This document shows, in pieces, positions 49,162-58,054 of a stretch of DNA of 64,000 nucleotides. This stretch comes from Pseudomonas crudilactis (GTDB lineage Bacteria > Pseudomonadota > Gammaproteobacteria > Pseudomonadales > Pseudomonadaceae): positions 62,001-126,000 of the forward strand of contig NZ_WXVV01000015.1 in the NCBI RefSeq assembly GCF_013433315.1, written 5' to 3'. The notes below the pieces were generated by a model. That model ran no database searches. It saw only the letters and a list, made by a program, of their open reading frames with translations, and was not told the DNA's origin. Numbering within the stretch: the first letter of the stretch is position 1; each line of letters starts with the position of its first letter. Both the position numbers and the translations under genes were made by a program.

Positions 49162-49923
49162 CTAGGCGATGTGGCGCCAGTCGAGCCCTGAATCTTGATC
49201 GGCCAGTTGCAGCCAGTCCGGGTCGCACCCGAGGGTGTCGACAAAACATTGCCGGGCCAGCTGCGGCAGGTTGTTCTTGCTGCTCAGATGGGCCAGGACC
49301 AGGTGTTGCAAGCCCTGCCAGCCCAACTCCGACACCAGGAATGCCGCCTGATGGTTGTTCAAATGCCCCAGCTCGCCGCCCACCCGCTGCTTGAGAAAGT
49401 ACGGGTAATGACCACGGGCCAGCATGTCGCGACAATGGTTGGACTCGATCATCAACGCATCGAGGTCCCGATAACCGTCCAGCACCCGCTCGCAGTAGGA
49501 ACCCAGGTCGGTCAGCAGGCCGAAGCGCCGCTGCTCGTGATCACTGAAGACATACTGGGTCGGTTCCTGCGCATCATGAGCCACGGCAATGACCCCGATG
49601 TTCAGTGCACCGATCTGCAGTTGCTCGCCGCCGGCCAGGAAGCCTGCGGGTTCAATCGGTTTGCGCATCCCGCGCAGTGTGCCGCGACTGAGGTAGACCG
49701 GTAGATTGTAGCGCCGAGACAGCAAACCCACGCCATGCACGTGGTCGGCATGTTCGTGGGTTACGAGTATCGCGCTCAGTTGCGCCGGGTTCACACCCAG
49801 GCGCAACAGGCGTTTTTCGGTTTCCCGCAGGGAAAAACCACAATCCACCAGCACGTACGTATCAGCACTGGCGATCAGCGTGCCGTTCCCTTGGCTACCG
49901 CTGCCGAGAACGGCAAAACGCAT
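49162..49923 (-). CDS. MBL-fold metallohydrolase (WalJ/YycJ-like)
   Basis: A 253-residue metallo-beta-lactamase-fold protein. The metal motif is VTHEHADHVHGV (about residues 54-65), and further His/Asp ligands are in AHDAQEPTQYVF, IESNHCRDML and LAHLSSKNN. The opening RFAVLGSGSQGNGTLI is typical of the YycJ/WalJ group. The substrate is unknown, and relatives have been tied to DNA or cell-wall functions. It sits six bases after the bamC stop, so is co-transcribed with it. Confidence 0.87.
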   Translation of the reverse strand: MRFAVLGSGSQGNGTLIASADTYVLVDCGFSLRETEKRLLRLGVNPAQLSAILVTHEHADHVHGVGLLSRRYNLPVYLSRGTLRGMRKPIEPAGFLAGGEQLQIGALNIGVIAVAHDAQEPTQYVFSDHEQRRFGLLTDLGSYCERVLDGYRDLDALMIESNHCRDMLARGHYPYFLKQRVGGELGHLNNHQAAFLVSELGWQGLQHLVLAHLSSKNNLPQLARQCFVDTLGCDPDWLQLADQDSGLDWRHIA

Positions 49924-49929
49924 GGTTGA

Positions 49930-51045
49930 TCAGCCCAGGTTGTCCTGAATCACGCTCAACACTTTGCGTGCCACTTCAGCCGGCGCGACGGTGTTGATGT
50001 TTTTCTCGACGGTCACCTGAATGTTCTCGCCAACCTTGCTCAGGCGAACCTGATAACGCTCGGCACGGGCTTCAACTTCTTCCTTGCTCGGCGCACTGCC
50101 GAACAGGCTGCTGAAGAAACCAGGCTTGTCGTCTTTCTTCTCGGCTTTTTCGGCCAGGTTGATGTAGTACAGGCCGAGGCTGCGGTTGATGTCTTCAACG
50201 CGCCATTCGCCTTGTTCCAGCGCGCGGCCAACGCTCGACCAGGCACGATCAAGATCGGTACCGACGTTCAACACCGGGTTACCGCTGCCGTCTTCGCTGA
50301 GGCTGACACGGCTTGGCGTGTCGAAATCACGCGAGGCCAGCATCGACACCGAACCGCCCTTCTCGGAGATCCGGCTCATGCTTGCGAGCATGTCGTCGAC
50401 CAGTGCTGCGTCCAGGCCAGTGTTGACCGAACGGTTGGTGAAGGCGACGTCGGCGGTGCTGCCGGCAGGACGCTCGGCGCTGACCACGTAGATTTCACTG
50501 GTGTTGCGCTGCACGCCCGGCTCGATACGCACACGCACACGGGTTTCGCTGTCACTGGCAATGCCGGCTGCGCTCAGGCGCTTGGCCATGGACGCGGACA
50601 GTTCATCGGAATGCTGCCAAGTGGTGGTGAATTCGCCGGTTTGCGGGCGCTGCTCGTCCAGACGGAAACCGTTGTCCTGGAAGAACTGCACCGCCACTGG
50701 CCAGACTTCGGCCGGCGGATGCTGGGCCACGACCCAACGCGAATCACCGCTCTTCTGCAGCGAGTAATCGCTGGCATCGGCAACGGCCGACAGCGGCTGA
50801 GGACGCGGCACAATGTATTCGCCCTTCTCGGTGTCATCAGCAACGTTACGCGGGATCGGCAACAGCGGATCCAGACGCTTGGAAGTGCTGACTTCCGGCG
50901 GCAGTTGCATCGGTGCAGTCTGTTGCGCTTGCAGGTAATCGCTACCACGGTCGCGGAAATAACCTTCCGGCCCCCAGACCCATCCGCAGCCGCTGGTGCT
51001 GGAGATAATCAAGGCAAGTGCGGAAAGTCCGGCCATTCGCTTCAT
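49930..51045 (-). CDS. bamC: Outer-membrane assembly lipoprotein BamC
   Basis: A 371-residue lipoprotein with a lipobox ending SSTSGC (Cys about 20), followed by a long disordered segment that binds BamD in homologs (about 25-95) and two helix-grip domains. BamC is part of the BAM complex that inserts beta-barrel proteins in the outer membrane. ATG 51045 is chosen because it starts the signal peptide and has GAGGAAG upstream; the open frame extends further but runs antisense to dapA-side sequence. It follows dapA by 17 bases. Confidence 0.93.
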   Translation of the reverse strand: MKRMAGLSALALIISSTSGCGWVWGPEGYFRDRGSDYLQAQQTAPMQLPPEVSTSKRLDPLLPIPRNVADDTEKGEYIVPRPQPLSAVADASDYSLQKSGDSRWVVAQHPPAEVWPVAVQFFQDNGFRLDEQRPQTGEFTTTWQHSDELSASMAKRLSAAGIASDSETRVRVRIEPGVQRNTSEIYVVSAERPAGSTADVAFTNRSVNTGLDAALVDDMLASMSRISEKGGSVSMLASRDFDTPSRVSLSEDGSGNPVLNVGTDLDRAWSSVGRALEQGEWRVEDINRSLGLYYINLAEKAEKKDDKPGFFSSLFGSAPSKEEVEARAERYQVRLSKVGENIQVTVEKNINTVAPAEVARKVLSVIQDNLG

Positions 51046-51062
51046 GCGTTGTACTTCCTCAA

Positions 51063-51941
51063 TTAAACCAGGACGCTGCACTGGCGCAGGGCCGTGCGAA
51101 GCGTTTCGTGACAAGGTGTGCTCAGCCAGGTCAGTGGCAGGCGGATGCCTTCGTGCATCAGGCCCATTTCAACCAAAGCCCACTTCACCGGAATCGGGTT
51201 GGCTTCGATGAACAGGTCTTTGTGCAGTGGCATCAGTTTTTCGTTGATCGCCCGTGCGGTGTCGGCGTCGCCTTTCAGCGCGGCCTCGCACAGGTCGGCC
51301 ATTTCGCGCGGCGCGACGTTGGCGGTCACGGAGATGTTGCCTTTACCGCCCAGCAAGATCAGCTCAACGGCGGTCGGATCATCGCCGGACAGCACGATGA
51401 AATCCTTGCTCACACCATCGATGATCGCCTTGGCGCGTTTCAGGTCGCCGGTGGCTTCCTTGATGCCGATGATGTTCGGCACGGTGGACAGGCGAATCAC
51501 GGTCTCGGCCTGCATGTCACACGATGTGCGGCCAGGAACGTTGTAGAGAATCTGCGGAATGTCGACAGACTCGGCGATGTGTTTGAAATGCTGGTACAGG
51601 CCTTCCTGAGTCGGCTTGTTGTAGTACGGAACGACCAGCAGGCAGGCATCGGCGCCGGCTTCTTTGGCGTTGCGGGTCAGCTCGACGGCTTCGCGGGTCG
51701 AGTTGGCGCCAGTGCCGGCGATGACCGGAATACGCCCGGCAACCTGTTTGACCACGGCCTTGATGACGGCGATGTGCTCTTCTACATCAAGGGTTGCCGA
51801 CTCGCCGGTAGTACCGACCGCGACAATGGCATGGGTGCCGTTCTTGAGATGGAAGTCCACGAGTTTGCTGAGGCTGTCCCAGTCAAGACGCCCTTGTGCA
51901 TCCATGGGAGTGACCAGTGCCACCATACTGCCCGCAATCAT
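51063..51941 (-). CDS. dapA: 4-hydroxy-tetrahydrodipicolinate synthase
   Basis: A 292-residue class I aldolase-fold enzyme of lysine and meso-diaminopimelate synthesis, which condenses pyruvate and aspartate semialdehyde. GTTGESATL, the Tyr in LYNVPGRTSCDM and the Schiff-base Lys in IIGIKEATGDL (about residue 161) are all present. The ATG at 51941 has AGGAGCGG upstream; the longer frame is rejected. First gene of dapA-bamC-MBL-purC, divergent from gcvR. Confidence 0.96.
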   Translation of the reverse strand: MIAGSMVALVTPMDAQGRLDWDSLSKLVDFHLKNGTHAIVAVGTTGESATLDVEEHIAVIKAVVKQVAGRIPVIAGTGANSTREAVELTRNAKEAGADACLLVVPYYNKPTQEGLYQHFKHIAESVDIPQILYNVPGRTSCDMQAETVIRLSTVPNIIGIKEATGDLKRAKAIIDGVSKDFIVLSGDDPTAVELILLGGKGNISVTANVAPREMADLCEAALKGDADTARAINEKLMPLHKDLFIEANPIPVKWALVEMGLMHEGIRLPLTWLSTPCHETLRTALRQCSVLV

Positions 51942-52270
51942 GAAACCGCTCCTGCCGGAAAAAGAGAGCGGTAATGGTACTGGCGCCAAGATGCTTGCAC
52001 AAGCGAAGTACTGCGCTGCCGCCATTCCCCTTGGCGCCGCTTTTCGCTACCCTTCAGACTTTGATCGGTACCGATCAGCTTGTACGTCGGGTTCCAGCCT
52101 CCCTTTTCGGCCTCCCAGACCCCGTTCCTGCGTCGCATCGACGCGCTCCCGCTATAGTGGAGCGAGCCGCGAGCGCTTGCCGGGTCTATCGCAATGGACA
52201 GCCAGAACAGGCAGGCCCCGGCCGCCAGCGTCCGTAACCTACCGACCGCTCATCGCTTTAGGAATGCTGC

Positions 52271-52831
52271 ATGTCCACCCCCACAGTTCGCGAACAATTC
52301 CTTGTCATCAGTGCCCTCGGCGCCAACCCCATGGAGCTGACTAACGTCCTGTGCCGCGCCAGCCATGAAAATCGCTGCGCCGTGGTTACGTCCCGCCTGA
52401 CCCGCCACGGCGAGTGCAGCGCGCTGATCCTCGAGATCTCTGGCAGCTGGGACGCTCTTGCGCGCCTGGAAGGCAGCCTGTCGGGTCTTGCCAAGAAGCA
52501 CGCCTTCACCGTCAACGTCGTGCGTAGTGCGGCACTGGAAAATCGTCCGCAGGCGTTGCCTTACGTGGCTTACGTCAGTTCGGCTTATCGTCCGGACATC
52601 ATCAATGAGCTGTGCCAGTTCTTCATGGATCACAACGTCGAACTGGAAAACCTGACCTGCGACACCTATCAGGCGCCACAGACCGGCGGCACCATGCTCA
52701 ACGCCACGTTCACCGTGACGCTGCCAGCCGGCACCCAGATCAGCTGGCTGCGCGATCAGTTCCTCGATTTTGCTGACGCGATGAACCTGGATGCCCTGAT
52801 CGAGCCTTGGCGCCCACAGAACCCAATGTAA
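52271..52831 (+). CDS. gcvR: Glycine cleavage regulator GcvR-like ACT protein
   Basis: A 186-residue protein with two ACT domains (about residues 8-85 and 97-175; FLVISALGANPMELTNVL opens the first). E. coli GcvR binds GcvA and restrains the glycine cleavage operon; the same role is likely but not shown. Cytoplasmic. It lies ten bases upstream of bcp, a conserved pairing. There is a long AT-poor gap to divergent dapA. Confidence 0.88.
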   Translation: MSTPTVREQFLVISALGANPMELTNVLCRASHENRCAVVTSRLTRHGECSALILEISGSWDALARLEGSLSGLAKKHAFTVNVVRSAALENRPQALPYVAYVSSAYRPDIINELCQFFMDHNVELENLTCDTYQAPQTGGTMLNATFTVTLPAGTQISWLRDQFLDFADAMNLDALIEPWRPQNPM

Positions 52832-52841
52832 GGAAGCTTTC

Positions 52842-53315
52842 ATGGCCGTTGTCATCGACCAACCTGTTGCGGATTTCGAAGCACCTGCCACTAGCGGGCA
52901 AACCATCAGCCTGTCTGCCTTGAAGGGCAAGCAAGTGGTGATTTACTTCTACCCGAAGGACAGCACCCCGGGCTGCACCACCGAAGGCCAGGGTTTTCGC
53001 GATCAATACACCGCGTTCAAGGCTGCCAACACGGAGATTTTCGGTATCTCACGCGACAGCCTGAAGTCCCACGAGAACTTCAAGTGCAAGCAGGAGTTTC
53101 CGTTCGAGCTGATCAGCGACAAGGACGAGGCCGTTTGCCAGCTGTTCGACGTGATCAAGCTGAAGAAGCTGTACGGCAAGGAATACCTGGGCGTTGATCG
53201 CAGCACGTTCCTGATTGATAAGGACGGAGTGCTGCGTCAGGAATGGCGCGGTGTGAAAGTGCCCGGGCATGTGGATGCTGTTTTGGCAGCTGCGCAGGAC
53301 TTGAATAAAGCCTGA
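52842..53315 (+). CDS. bcp: Thiol peroxidase Bcp (atypical peroxiredoxin)
   Basis: A 157-residue PrxQ/Bcp-type peroxiredoxin that reduces hydrogen and organic peroxides with thioredoxin. The peroxidatic Cys is in YPKDSTPGCTTEGQGF (about residue 46); the Cys in KCKQEFP is a candidate for the resolving residue. AAGGAAG precedes the ATG. Co-transcribed with gcvR; a REP pair follows. Confidence 0.94.
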   Translation: MAVVIDQPVADFEAPATSGQTISLSALKGKQVVIYFYPKDSTPGCTTEGQGFRDQYTAFKAANTEIFGISRDSLKSHENFKCKQEFPFELISDKDEAVCQLFDVIKLKKLYGKEYLGVDRSTFLIDKDGVLRQEWRGVKVPGHVDAVLAAAQDLNKA

Positions 53316-53342
53316 TGGCTTTGCGTCGCCCTCATTGACGCC

Positions 53343-53417
53343 TTCGCGAGCAAGCTCGCTCCCACATTGGACTTGTGAACGCCACAGATCCAGTGTGGGA
53401 GCGAGCTTGCTCGCGAA
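53343..53417. repeat. REP inverted pair (REPIN-like)
   Basis: Perfect 24-base inverted arms (TTCGCGAGCAAGCTCGCTCC type) around a 27-base centre, between bcp and the convergent AI-2E family gene. Almost the same as the pair at 20168. Confidence 0.92.
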
Positions 53418-53453
53418 TGGGCCCTGACTTCACCGAATAATCTGGATCAACCA

Positions 53454-54524
53454 CTAGAGCAGCGGCGCCACCACCGGCTCCTTGCGCGGCCACGCATCCA
53501 GCACTGCCTTGAACAGGGTCGCCAGCGGGATCGCAAAGAACACGCCCCAAAATCCCCACAACCCGCCAAACAACAGCACCGCACAGATGATTGCCACCGG
53601 GTGCAAATTGACCGCCTCCGAGAACAACAGCGGCACCAGCACATTGCCATCCAGTGTCTGGATGATCCCGTAGACCGCCATCAGATAGATGAACTGATCA
53701 CTCCAGCCCCACTGAAACAGCGCGATCAACAGCACCGGCACGGTCACCACCACCGCGCCAACGTACGGCACCACCACCGACACACCGACCAGCAACGCCA
53801 GCAGCGCCGCATAATTCAATCCGAGCGCCACAAATGCGATGTAGGTCACGCCACCACAAATCACGATCTCGATGACCTTGCCGCGAATGTAGTTGGCAAT
53901 CTGCCGGTTCATTTCCTGCGCAACCCGGGTGATCAACGCACGCTCACGCGGCAAGTAGCCACGCACCCATTCGCCGATCATGACCCGGTCCTTGAGGAAG
54001 AAAAACACCAGAATCGGCACCAGCACCAGATAGATCATGATGTTCACCAGCAGCGGCAGACTCGACAGCGAGAACGTCAGCGCCCACTGGCCGAACTTGC
54101 CGATCTCGCCACGCGCCGCCTCGATCGCCTGCAACACCTGCTCATCGGACACCAGATGCGGATAACGTTCCGGCAGCAACAGCAGCAGCGATTGCCACTT
54201 GGCGAGCATGCCCGGCAGTTCATTGAACAGGGTGATCAACTGATGCCAGAGCAACGGCAGCACCACGACGATAAACAGCATCAACACGCCCATGAACAGT
54301 GCAAACACCAGCCCCACCGCCACACCACCCGGCACGCGCAGGCGTTCCAGCGTGACCACCAGCCCCTGCATCAGATACGCCAGCACCATCCCCGCCAGCA
54401 CCGGCGCGAGCATACCGCCGAGGGTGAGAACCGCGGTGAAGGCGAGAAACAGCAGCACCGCCAGCACTACAGCTTCTTCATCGGAGAAGTAGCGCTGAAT
54501 CCAGTCGCGTAACACTTTGAACAT
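53454..54524 (-). CDS. AI-2E/PerM-family membrane protein
   Basis: A 356-residue membrane protein of the AI-2E family, with about eight helices and the typical C-terminal VPYVGAVVVTVPVLLIALFQ and GNVLVPLLFSEAVNLHPV. Members include TqsA (AI-2 export), PerM and Na+/H+ antiporters, so the substrate is open. The ATG at 54524 follows AAGGA. It lies 32 bases downstream of the tusA-like gene on the same strand. Confidence 0.87.
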   Translation of the reverse strand: MFKVLRDWIQRYFSDEEAVVLAVLLFLAFTAVLTLGGMLAPVLAGMVLAYLMQGLVVTLERLRVPGGVAVGLVFALFMGVLMLFIVVVLPLLWHQLITLFNELPGMLAKWQSLLLLLPERYPHLVSDEQVLQAIEAARGEIGKFGQWALTFSLSSLPLLVNIMIYLVLVPILVFFFLKDRVMIGEWVRGYLPRERALITRVAQEMNRQIANYIRGKVIEIVICGGVTYIAFVALGLNYAALLALLVGVSVVVPYVGAVVVTVPVLLIALFQWGWSDQFIYLMAVYGIIQTLDGNVLVPLLFSEAVNLHPVAIICAVLLFGGLWGFWGVFFAIPLATLFKAVLDAWPRKEPVVAPLL

Positions 54525-54556
54525 CAATAATCCTTAGGTCTTTTACGCTGTCGGTT

Positions 54557-54796
54557 TCAGGCCTTTTTCAACCAGTAACGGTAAACGCCTGCTTCGTCTT
54601 CTTCGCGCAGCAGGGTATGACCGGCCAACCTGGCAAAGGTGCGAAAGTCGCGCTGCGAGCCCGCGTCGGTAGCGATCACCTTGAGAACGGCGCCACTCTC
54701 GAGCTTGTTGAGTTCCATTTTTGCCTTGAGCAACGGCAACGGACAATTCAGGCCACTGGCGTCCAGTTCCGCGTCATGGGCTACAGCGTCAGTCAT
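54557..54796 (-). CDS. TusA-family sulfur carrier protein
   Basis: A 79-residue SirA/TusA-fold protein with the sulfur-carrying Cys in LDASGLNCPLPLLKAK (CPxP motif, about residue 18). TusA hands sulfur to tRNA thiolation and other paths. This copy may be a TusA paralogue, since it sits beside a permease and a protease rather than sulfur genes. Divergent from bepA. Confidence 0.87.
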   Translation of the reverse strand: MTDAVAHDAELDASGLNCPLPLLKAKMELNKLESGAVLKVIATDAGSQRDFRTFARLAGHTLLREEDEAGVYRYWLKKA

Positions 54797-54894
54797 TGCG
54801 TCACTCCGGTTCGGGTCGTCGAGCTGCCTAGAATATCTGGTCGCGGCTCCGGTGTCCGGCTACAGTAAGGTCTTTGTCTTCTAAGGCTTTGTGC

Positions 54895-56328
54895 ATGACT
54901 TTTCTGCGCCCTACCCTGCTGACGCTCGCTTGCCTGCTCGCCTCACCAGGCTTTGCCGACGATCTGCCGTCACTCGGCGACGCCAGTTCTGCCATTGTCT
55001 CGCCGCAACAGGAATATCAGCTCGGCCGCGCCTGGCTGGCGATGTTGCGTAGCCAGGTTTCACAGCTCAACGATCCGCAGCTCAAGGACTACGTCGAATC
55101 CAGCGTGTACAAGCTGGTGGAGACCAGCCAGGTCACTGACCGGCGCCTTGAATTCATTCTGATCAACAGCCCGCAGCTCAACGCCTTCGCGGCGCCAGGT
55201 GGCGTGGTCGGGGTCAACGGCGGTCTGTTTCTCAATGCGCAGACCGAAGGTGAATACGCTTCGGTACTCGCGCACGAATTGGCGCATTTGTCGCAACGCC
55301 ACTTCGCTCGCGGTGTAGAGGCTTCGCAGCGGATGCAGGTGCCGATGATGGCGGCTTTGTTGGCCGGGATCGTTATTGCCGCGGCCGGCGGCGGCGACGC
55401 CGGGATCGCGACCATCGCCGGTACCCAGGCGGCGGCGATTCAGTCGCAACGGACCTTCTCCCGGCAAAATGAGCAGGAAGCCGACCGCATTGGCATCCTC
55501 AATCTGGAAAAGGCCGGGTACGACCCACGCTCAATGCCGACCATGTTCGAACGTCTGATGCGTCAGTATCGTTTCGACGCCAAGCCCCCGGAATTCCTGC
55601 TGACTCACCCGGTCACCGAATCGCGTATTGCCGACACCCGCAACCGTGCCGAGCAGGCCAAACCTGGCGGTATCGAAGACTCCAAGCGCTATCAGTTGAT
55701 CCGCGCACGCGTGCAACTGATTTACGAAGAAACTCCCGGCCTGGGCGCCAAGCGCTTCCGTGCGCAACTGGATGAAAATCCGAAAAACGACGTGGCGCGC
55801 TACGGTCTGGCGATTGCGCAGATCAAGGGCGGCCAATTGAATGAGGCGCGTGAGAACCTCAAGCAATTGTTGGCGACGTCGCCGAACGAAATCATCTACA
55901 ACCTTGCCCAGGTCGATCTGGACATCACCAATAATCGTTTGCCGGATGCACAGTCCCGTGTGGACCGGTTGCTTACACAGTATCCGGGCAACTATCCGCT
56001 GAATCAGGTTCGAGTGGATCTGCTGCTGAAACAGAATCGCGCGCCGGATGCCGAGAAGGCGCTGGAAGCGTTACTCAAATCCCGCCCGGATGATCCGGAT
56101 GTCTGGTATCAGGTTGCCGAAACCCGTGGCTTGTCGGGGAACATCATTGGCCTGCACCAGGCGCGGGCCGAGTATTTCGCGCTGGTTGGCGATTATCGCC
56201 AGGCGATCCAGCAACTCGATTTTGCCAAGCGCAAGGCGGGCAGCAACTTCCCGCTGTCTTCACGCATCGATGCCCGCCAGCGTGAGCTGATGGAACAGGA
56301 GCGGATGGTCAAGGACATGATGGGCTAA
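54895..56328 (+). CDS. bepA: BepA-type M48 metalloprotease/chaperone
   Basis: A 477-residue periplasmic protein with a signal peptide (cleavage after about residue 20, SPGFADDL), an M48 zinc-peptidase domain with LAHELAHLSQRH (about 125-136) and the third ligand in NEQEADRIG (about 195-203), and C-terminal TPR repeats (about 300-450). BepA helps outer-membrane protein and LptD assembly and degrades misfolded ones. The ATG at 54895 begins the signal peptide. A terminator follows. Confidence 0.92.
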   Translation: MTFLRPTLLTLACLLASPGFADDLPSLGDASSAIVSPQQEYQLGRAWLAMLRSQVSQLNDPQLKDYVESSVYKLVETSQVTDRRLEFILINSPQLNAFAAPGGVVGVNGGLFLNAQTEGEYASVLAHELAHLSQRHFARGVEASQRMQVPMMAALLAGIVIAAAGGGDAGIATIAGTQAAAIQSQRTFSRQNEQEADRIGILNLEKAGYDPRSMPTMFERLMRQYRFDAKPPEFLLTHPVTESRIADTRNRAEQAKPGGIEDSKRYQLIRARVQLIYEETPGLGAKRFRAQLDENPKNDVARYGLAIAQIKGGQLNEARENLKQLLATSPNEIIYNLAQVDLDITNNRLPDAQSRVDRLLTQYPGNYPLNQVRVDLLLKQNRAPDAEKALEALLKSRPDDPDVWYQVAETRGLSGNIIGLHQARAEYFALVGDYRQAIQQLDFAKRKAGSNFPLSSRIDARQRELMEQERMVKDMMG

Positions 56329-56365
56329 GCCTCCTGCCGTCCAGACAAAAGCTTCAGGCATAAAA

Positions 56366-56389
56366 AAACCGCCTCTTTCGAGGCGGTTT
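56366..56389. terminator. Bidirectional intrinsic terminator
   Basis: AAACCGCCTC and GAGGCGGTTT form a 10-bp stem with a TTTC loop, flanked by an A-run and a T-run, between convergent bepA and mucD. Confidence 0.93.
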
Positions 56390-56410
56390 CTTTTTTACCT
56401 TAGCGCTGGA

Positions 56411-57844
56411 TTATTCAGCGAGCTTGAAGGTGATGAAGCTGGCACGACCTTGACGCAGTACGCGCATCGACACCGAACGATTCTTCGGCAGCGCTTTGGC
56501 GATCTCGCCGAACTCCTTGCTGGAACCGATGGCCTGGTTGTTCAGGTGCGTGATCACGTCACCTGGCTGCAGACCGATCAACGCCGCAGGACCGTCCTGC
56601 ACTTCCTTGATCACCACACCACCTTTGAGGTCGTAGGTTTTCTTCTGCTCGGCAGTCAGTTCGCCTACCGAAACACCGAGGCGATTGCTGGTGCTTTCAG
56701 TACCGGACTTCGGCAGTGCATCCAGCTCTTTGTCTTCGTCCGGGATGGCGCCGACGGTCAGCTCGACGTTCTTGCGCTTGCCTTCACGAATCACTTCCAG
56801 ATTGGCTTTGGCGCCAGCTTTCAGTGCGCCGACCAGATGTGGCAGGTCAGCAGACATGACGATCGGCTGGCCGTTCATGCTCAGGATCACGTCACCAACT
56901 TGCAGGCCACCCTTCGCTGCCGGGCCGTCATCCTGAATCTGCGCAACCAGCGCGCCGGCCGGTTTATCCAGACCGAACGACTCGGCGAGATCCTTGTTCA
57001 CTTCCTGGATGACTACGCCCAGCCAGCCACGACTGACCTTGCCACCGCTCTTCAACTGATTGGAAACGTCCATCGCCACATCGATCGGGATCGCGAACGA
57101 CACGCCCATGAAGCCGCCGGAACGGGTGTAGATCTGTGAATTGATACCGACCACTTCGCCGTTCAGATTAAACAGCGGGCCACCGGAGTTACCCGGGTTG
57201 ATCGGCACGTCAGTCTGGATGAACGGCACGTAGTTTTCGTTTGGCAGACTGCGGCCGACAGCACTGACGATGCCCTGAGTCACAGTATGGTCAAAACCGA
57301 ATGGCGAACCGATTGCCACGACCCACTGACCGGCTTTCAGGTCCTGGGATTTGCCGAGTTTGAGCACCGGCAGATCTTTGCCTTCAATTTTCAGCAAAGC
57401 CACGTCGGAGCGCGGGTCGGTGCCGATCAGTTTGGCTTTCATTTCGCTGCGGTCGGCGAGGCGGACGAGGATTTCGTCGGCATCGGCAATCACATGATTG
57501 TTGGTGAGGATGTAACCGTCCGGAGAAATGATGAAGCCCGAACCCAGCGACTGCGCTTCACGCTGCCGACCACCACCGCCCGGCGAGCGCTGCTGAGGCG
57601 GCATGCCACGTTCGAAGAACTCGCGCAGCATCGGCGGCAGGCCTTCCAGGTCAGGCATCTGCTGGTTCACTTTGCGATCCGGCAGTTTCTGCGTGGTACT
57701 GATGTTCACCACGGCTGGCGAAGCTTGTTCGACCAATTGGGTGAAGTCAGGCAGATCGGCCGCTTGCGCAGCAGGCACCGCCTGACCGAGCAACAGCACA
57801 GTGGCGAAAATGGAGAGATAAGATTTCAAACTTGGTATCGACAT
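56411..57844 (-). CDS. mucD: Periplasmic serine protease MucD (DegP-like)
   Basis: A 477-residue HtrA protease with a signal peptide (ends QAVPAAQAADLP, about residue 28), a trypsin-like domain and two PDZ domains (about 270-350 and 385-470). The catalytic triad is visible: His in LTNNHVIAD (about 116), Asp in DPRSDVALL (about 146), Ser in NPGNSGGPLF (about 218). MucD clears misfolded envelope proteins and holds back AlgU activation in Pseudomonas. The ATG at 57844 has GGAG at five bases. It follows mucB directly, with no mucC between. Confidence 0.95.
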   Translation of the reverse strand: MSIPSLKSYLSIFATVLLLGQAVPAAQAADLPDFTQLVEQASPAVVNISTTQKLPDRKVNQQMPDLEGLPPMLREFFERGMPPQQRSPGGGGRQREAQSLGSGFIISPDGYILTNNHVIADADEILVRLADRSEMKAKLIGTDPRSDVALLKIEGKDLPVLKLGKSQDLKAGQWVVAIGSPFGFDHTVTQGIVSAVGRSLPNENYVPFIQTDVPINPGNSGGPLFNLNGEVVGINSQIYTRSGGFMGVSFAIPIDVAMDVSNQLKSGGKVSRGWLGVVIQEVNKDLAESFGLDKPAGALVAQIQDDGPAAKGGLQVGDVILSMNGQPIVMSADLPHLVGALKAGAKANLEVIREGKRKNVELTVGAIPDEDKELDALPKSGTESTSNRLGVSVGELTAEQKKTYDLKGGVVIKEVQDGPAALIGLQPGDVITHLNNQAIGSSKEFGEIAKALPKNRSVSMRVLRQGRASFITFKLAE

Positions 57845-57941
57845 ACAGCTCCCGTTACGACGAGCAGGGTTAAGCGATATGGAGCAAGGAACACCGTAAA
57901 CCACCGACCGGCATTTTTGTTCCGGCAACAACAAACAAGGC

Positions 57942-57959
57942 CAGAGCCGTGAGGCTCTG
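57942..57959. promoter_or_regulatory. Hairpin in the mucB-mucD gap
   Basis: CAGAGCC-GTGA-GGCTCTG, a perfect 7-bp stem, lies about 98 bases upstream of the mucD start in a 210-base gap. On the minus strand it is followed by a T-rich stretch (TTGTTTGTTGTTG), so it may attenuate read-through from algU-mucAB into mucD. Its role is not known. Confidence 0.4.
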
Positions 57960-58054
57960 ACCTATAAAAAATTTTCGGGGTATTTGCAAATGAAAATGCT
58001 CAGCAAACATTTCATCTACGTCTCGACGAAGAAGTGGTAATGACTGAAATCAGC

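Noticed and set aside
48411..49394. 327-codon plus-strand frame
   Set aside because: Antisense to purC and the MBL hydrolase.
50212..51066. 284-codon plus-strand frame
   Set aside because: Antisense to bamC; no SD or domain.
926..53417. Inverted repeats considered as CRISPR repeats or insertion-sequence ends
   Set aside because: Units occur as isolated inverted pairs at separate sites, with no regular spacers, cas genes or transposase; REP elements explain them.
53601..54512. 303-codon plus-strand frame rich in His and Gln
   Set aside because: Antisense to the AI-2E family membrane protein; low-complexity composition.
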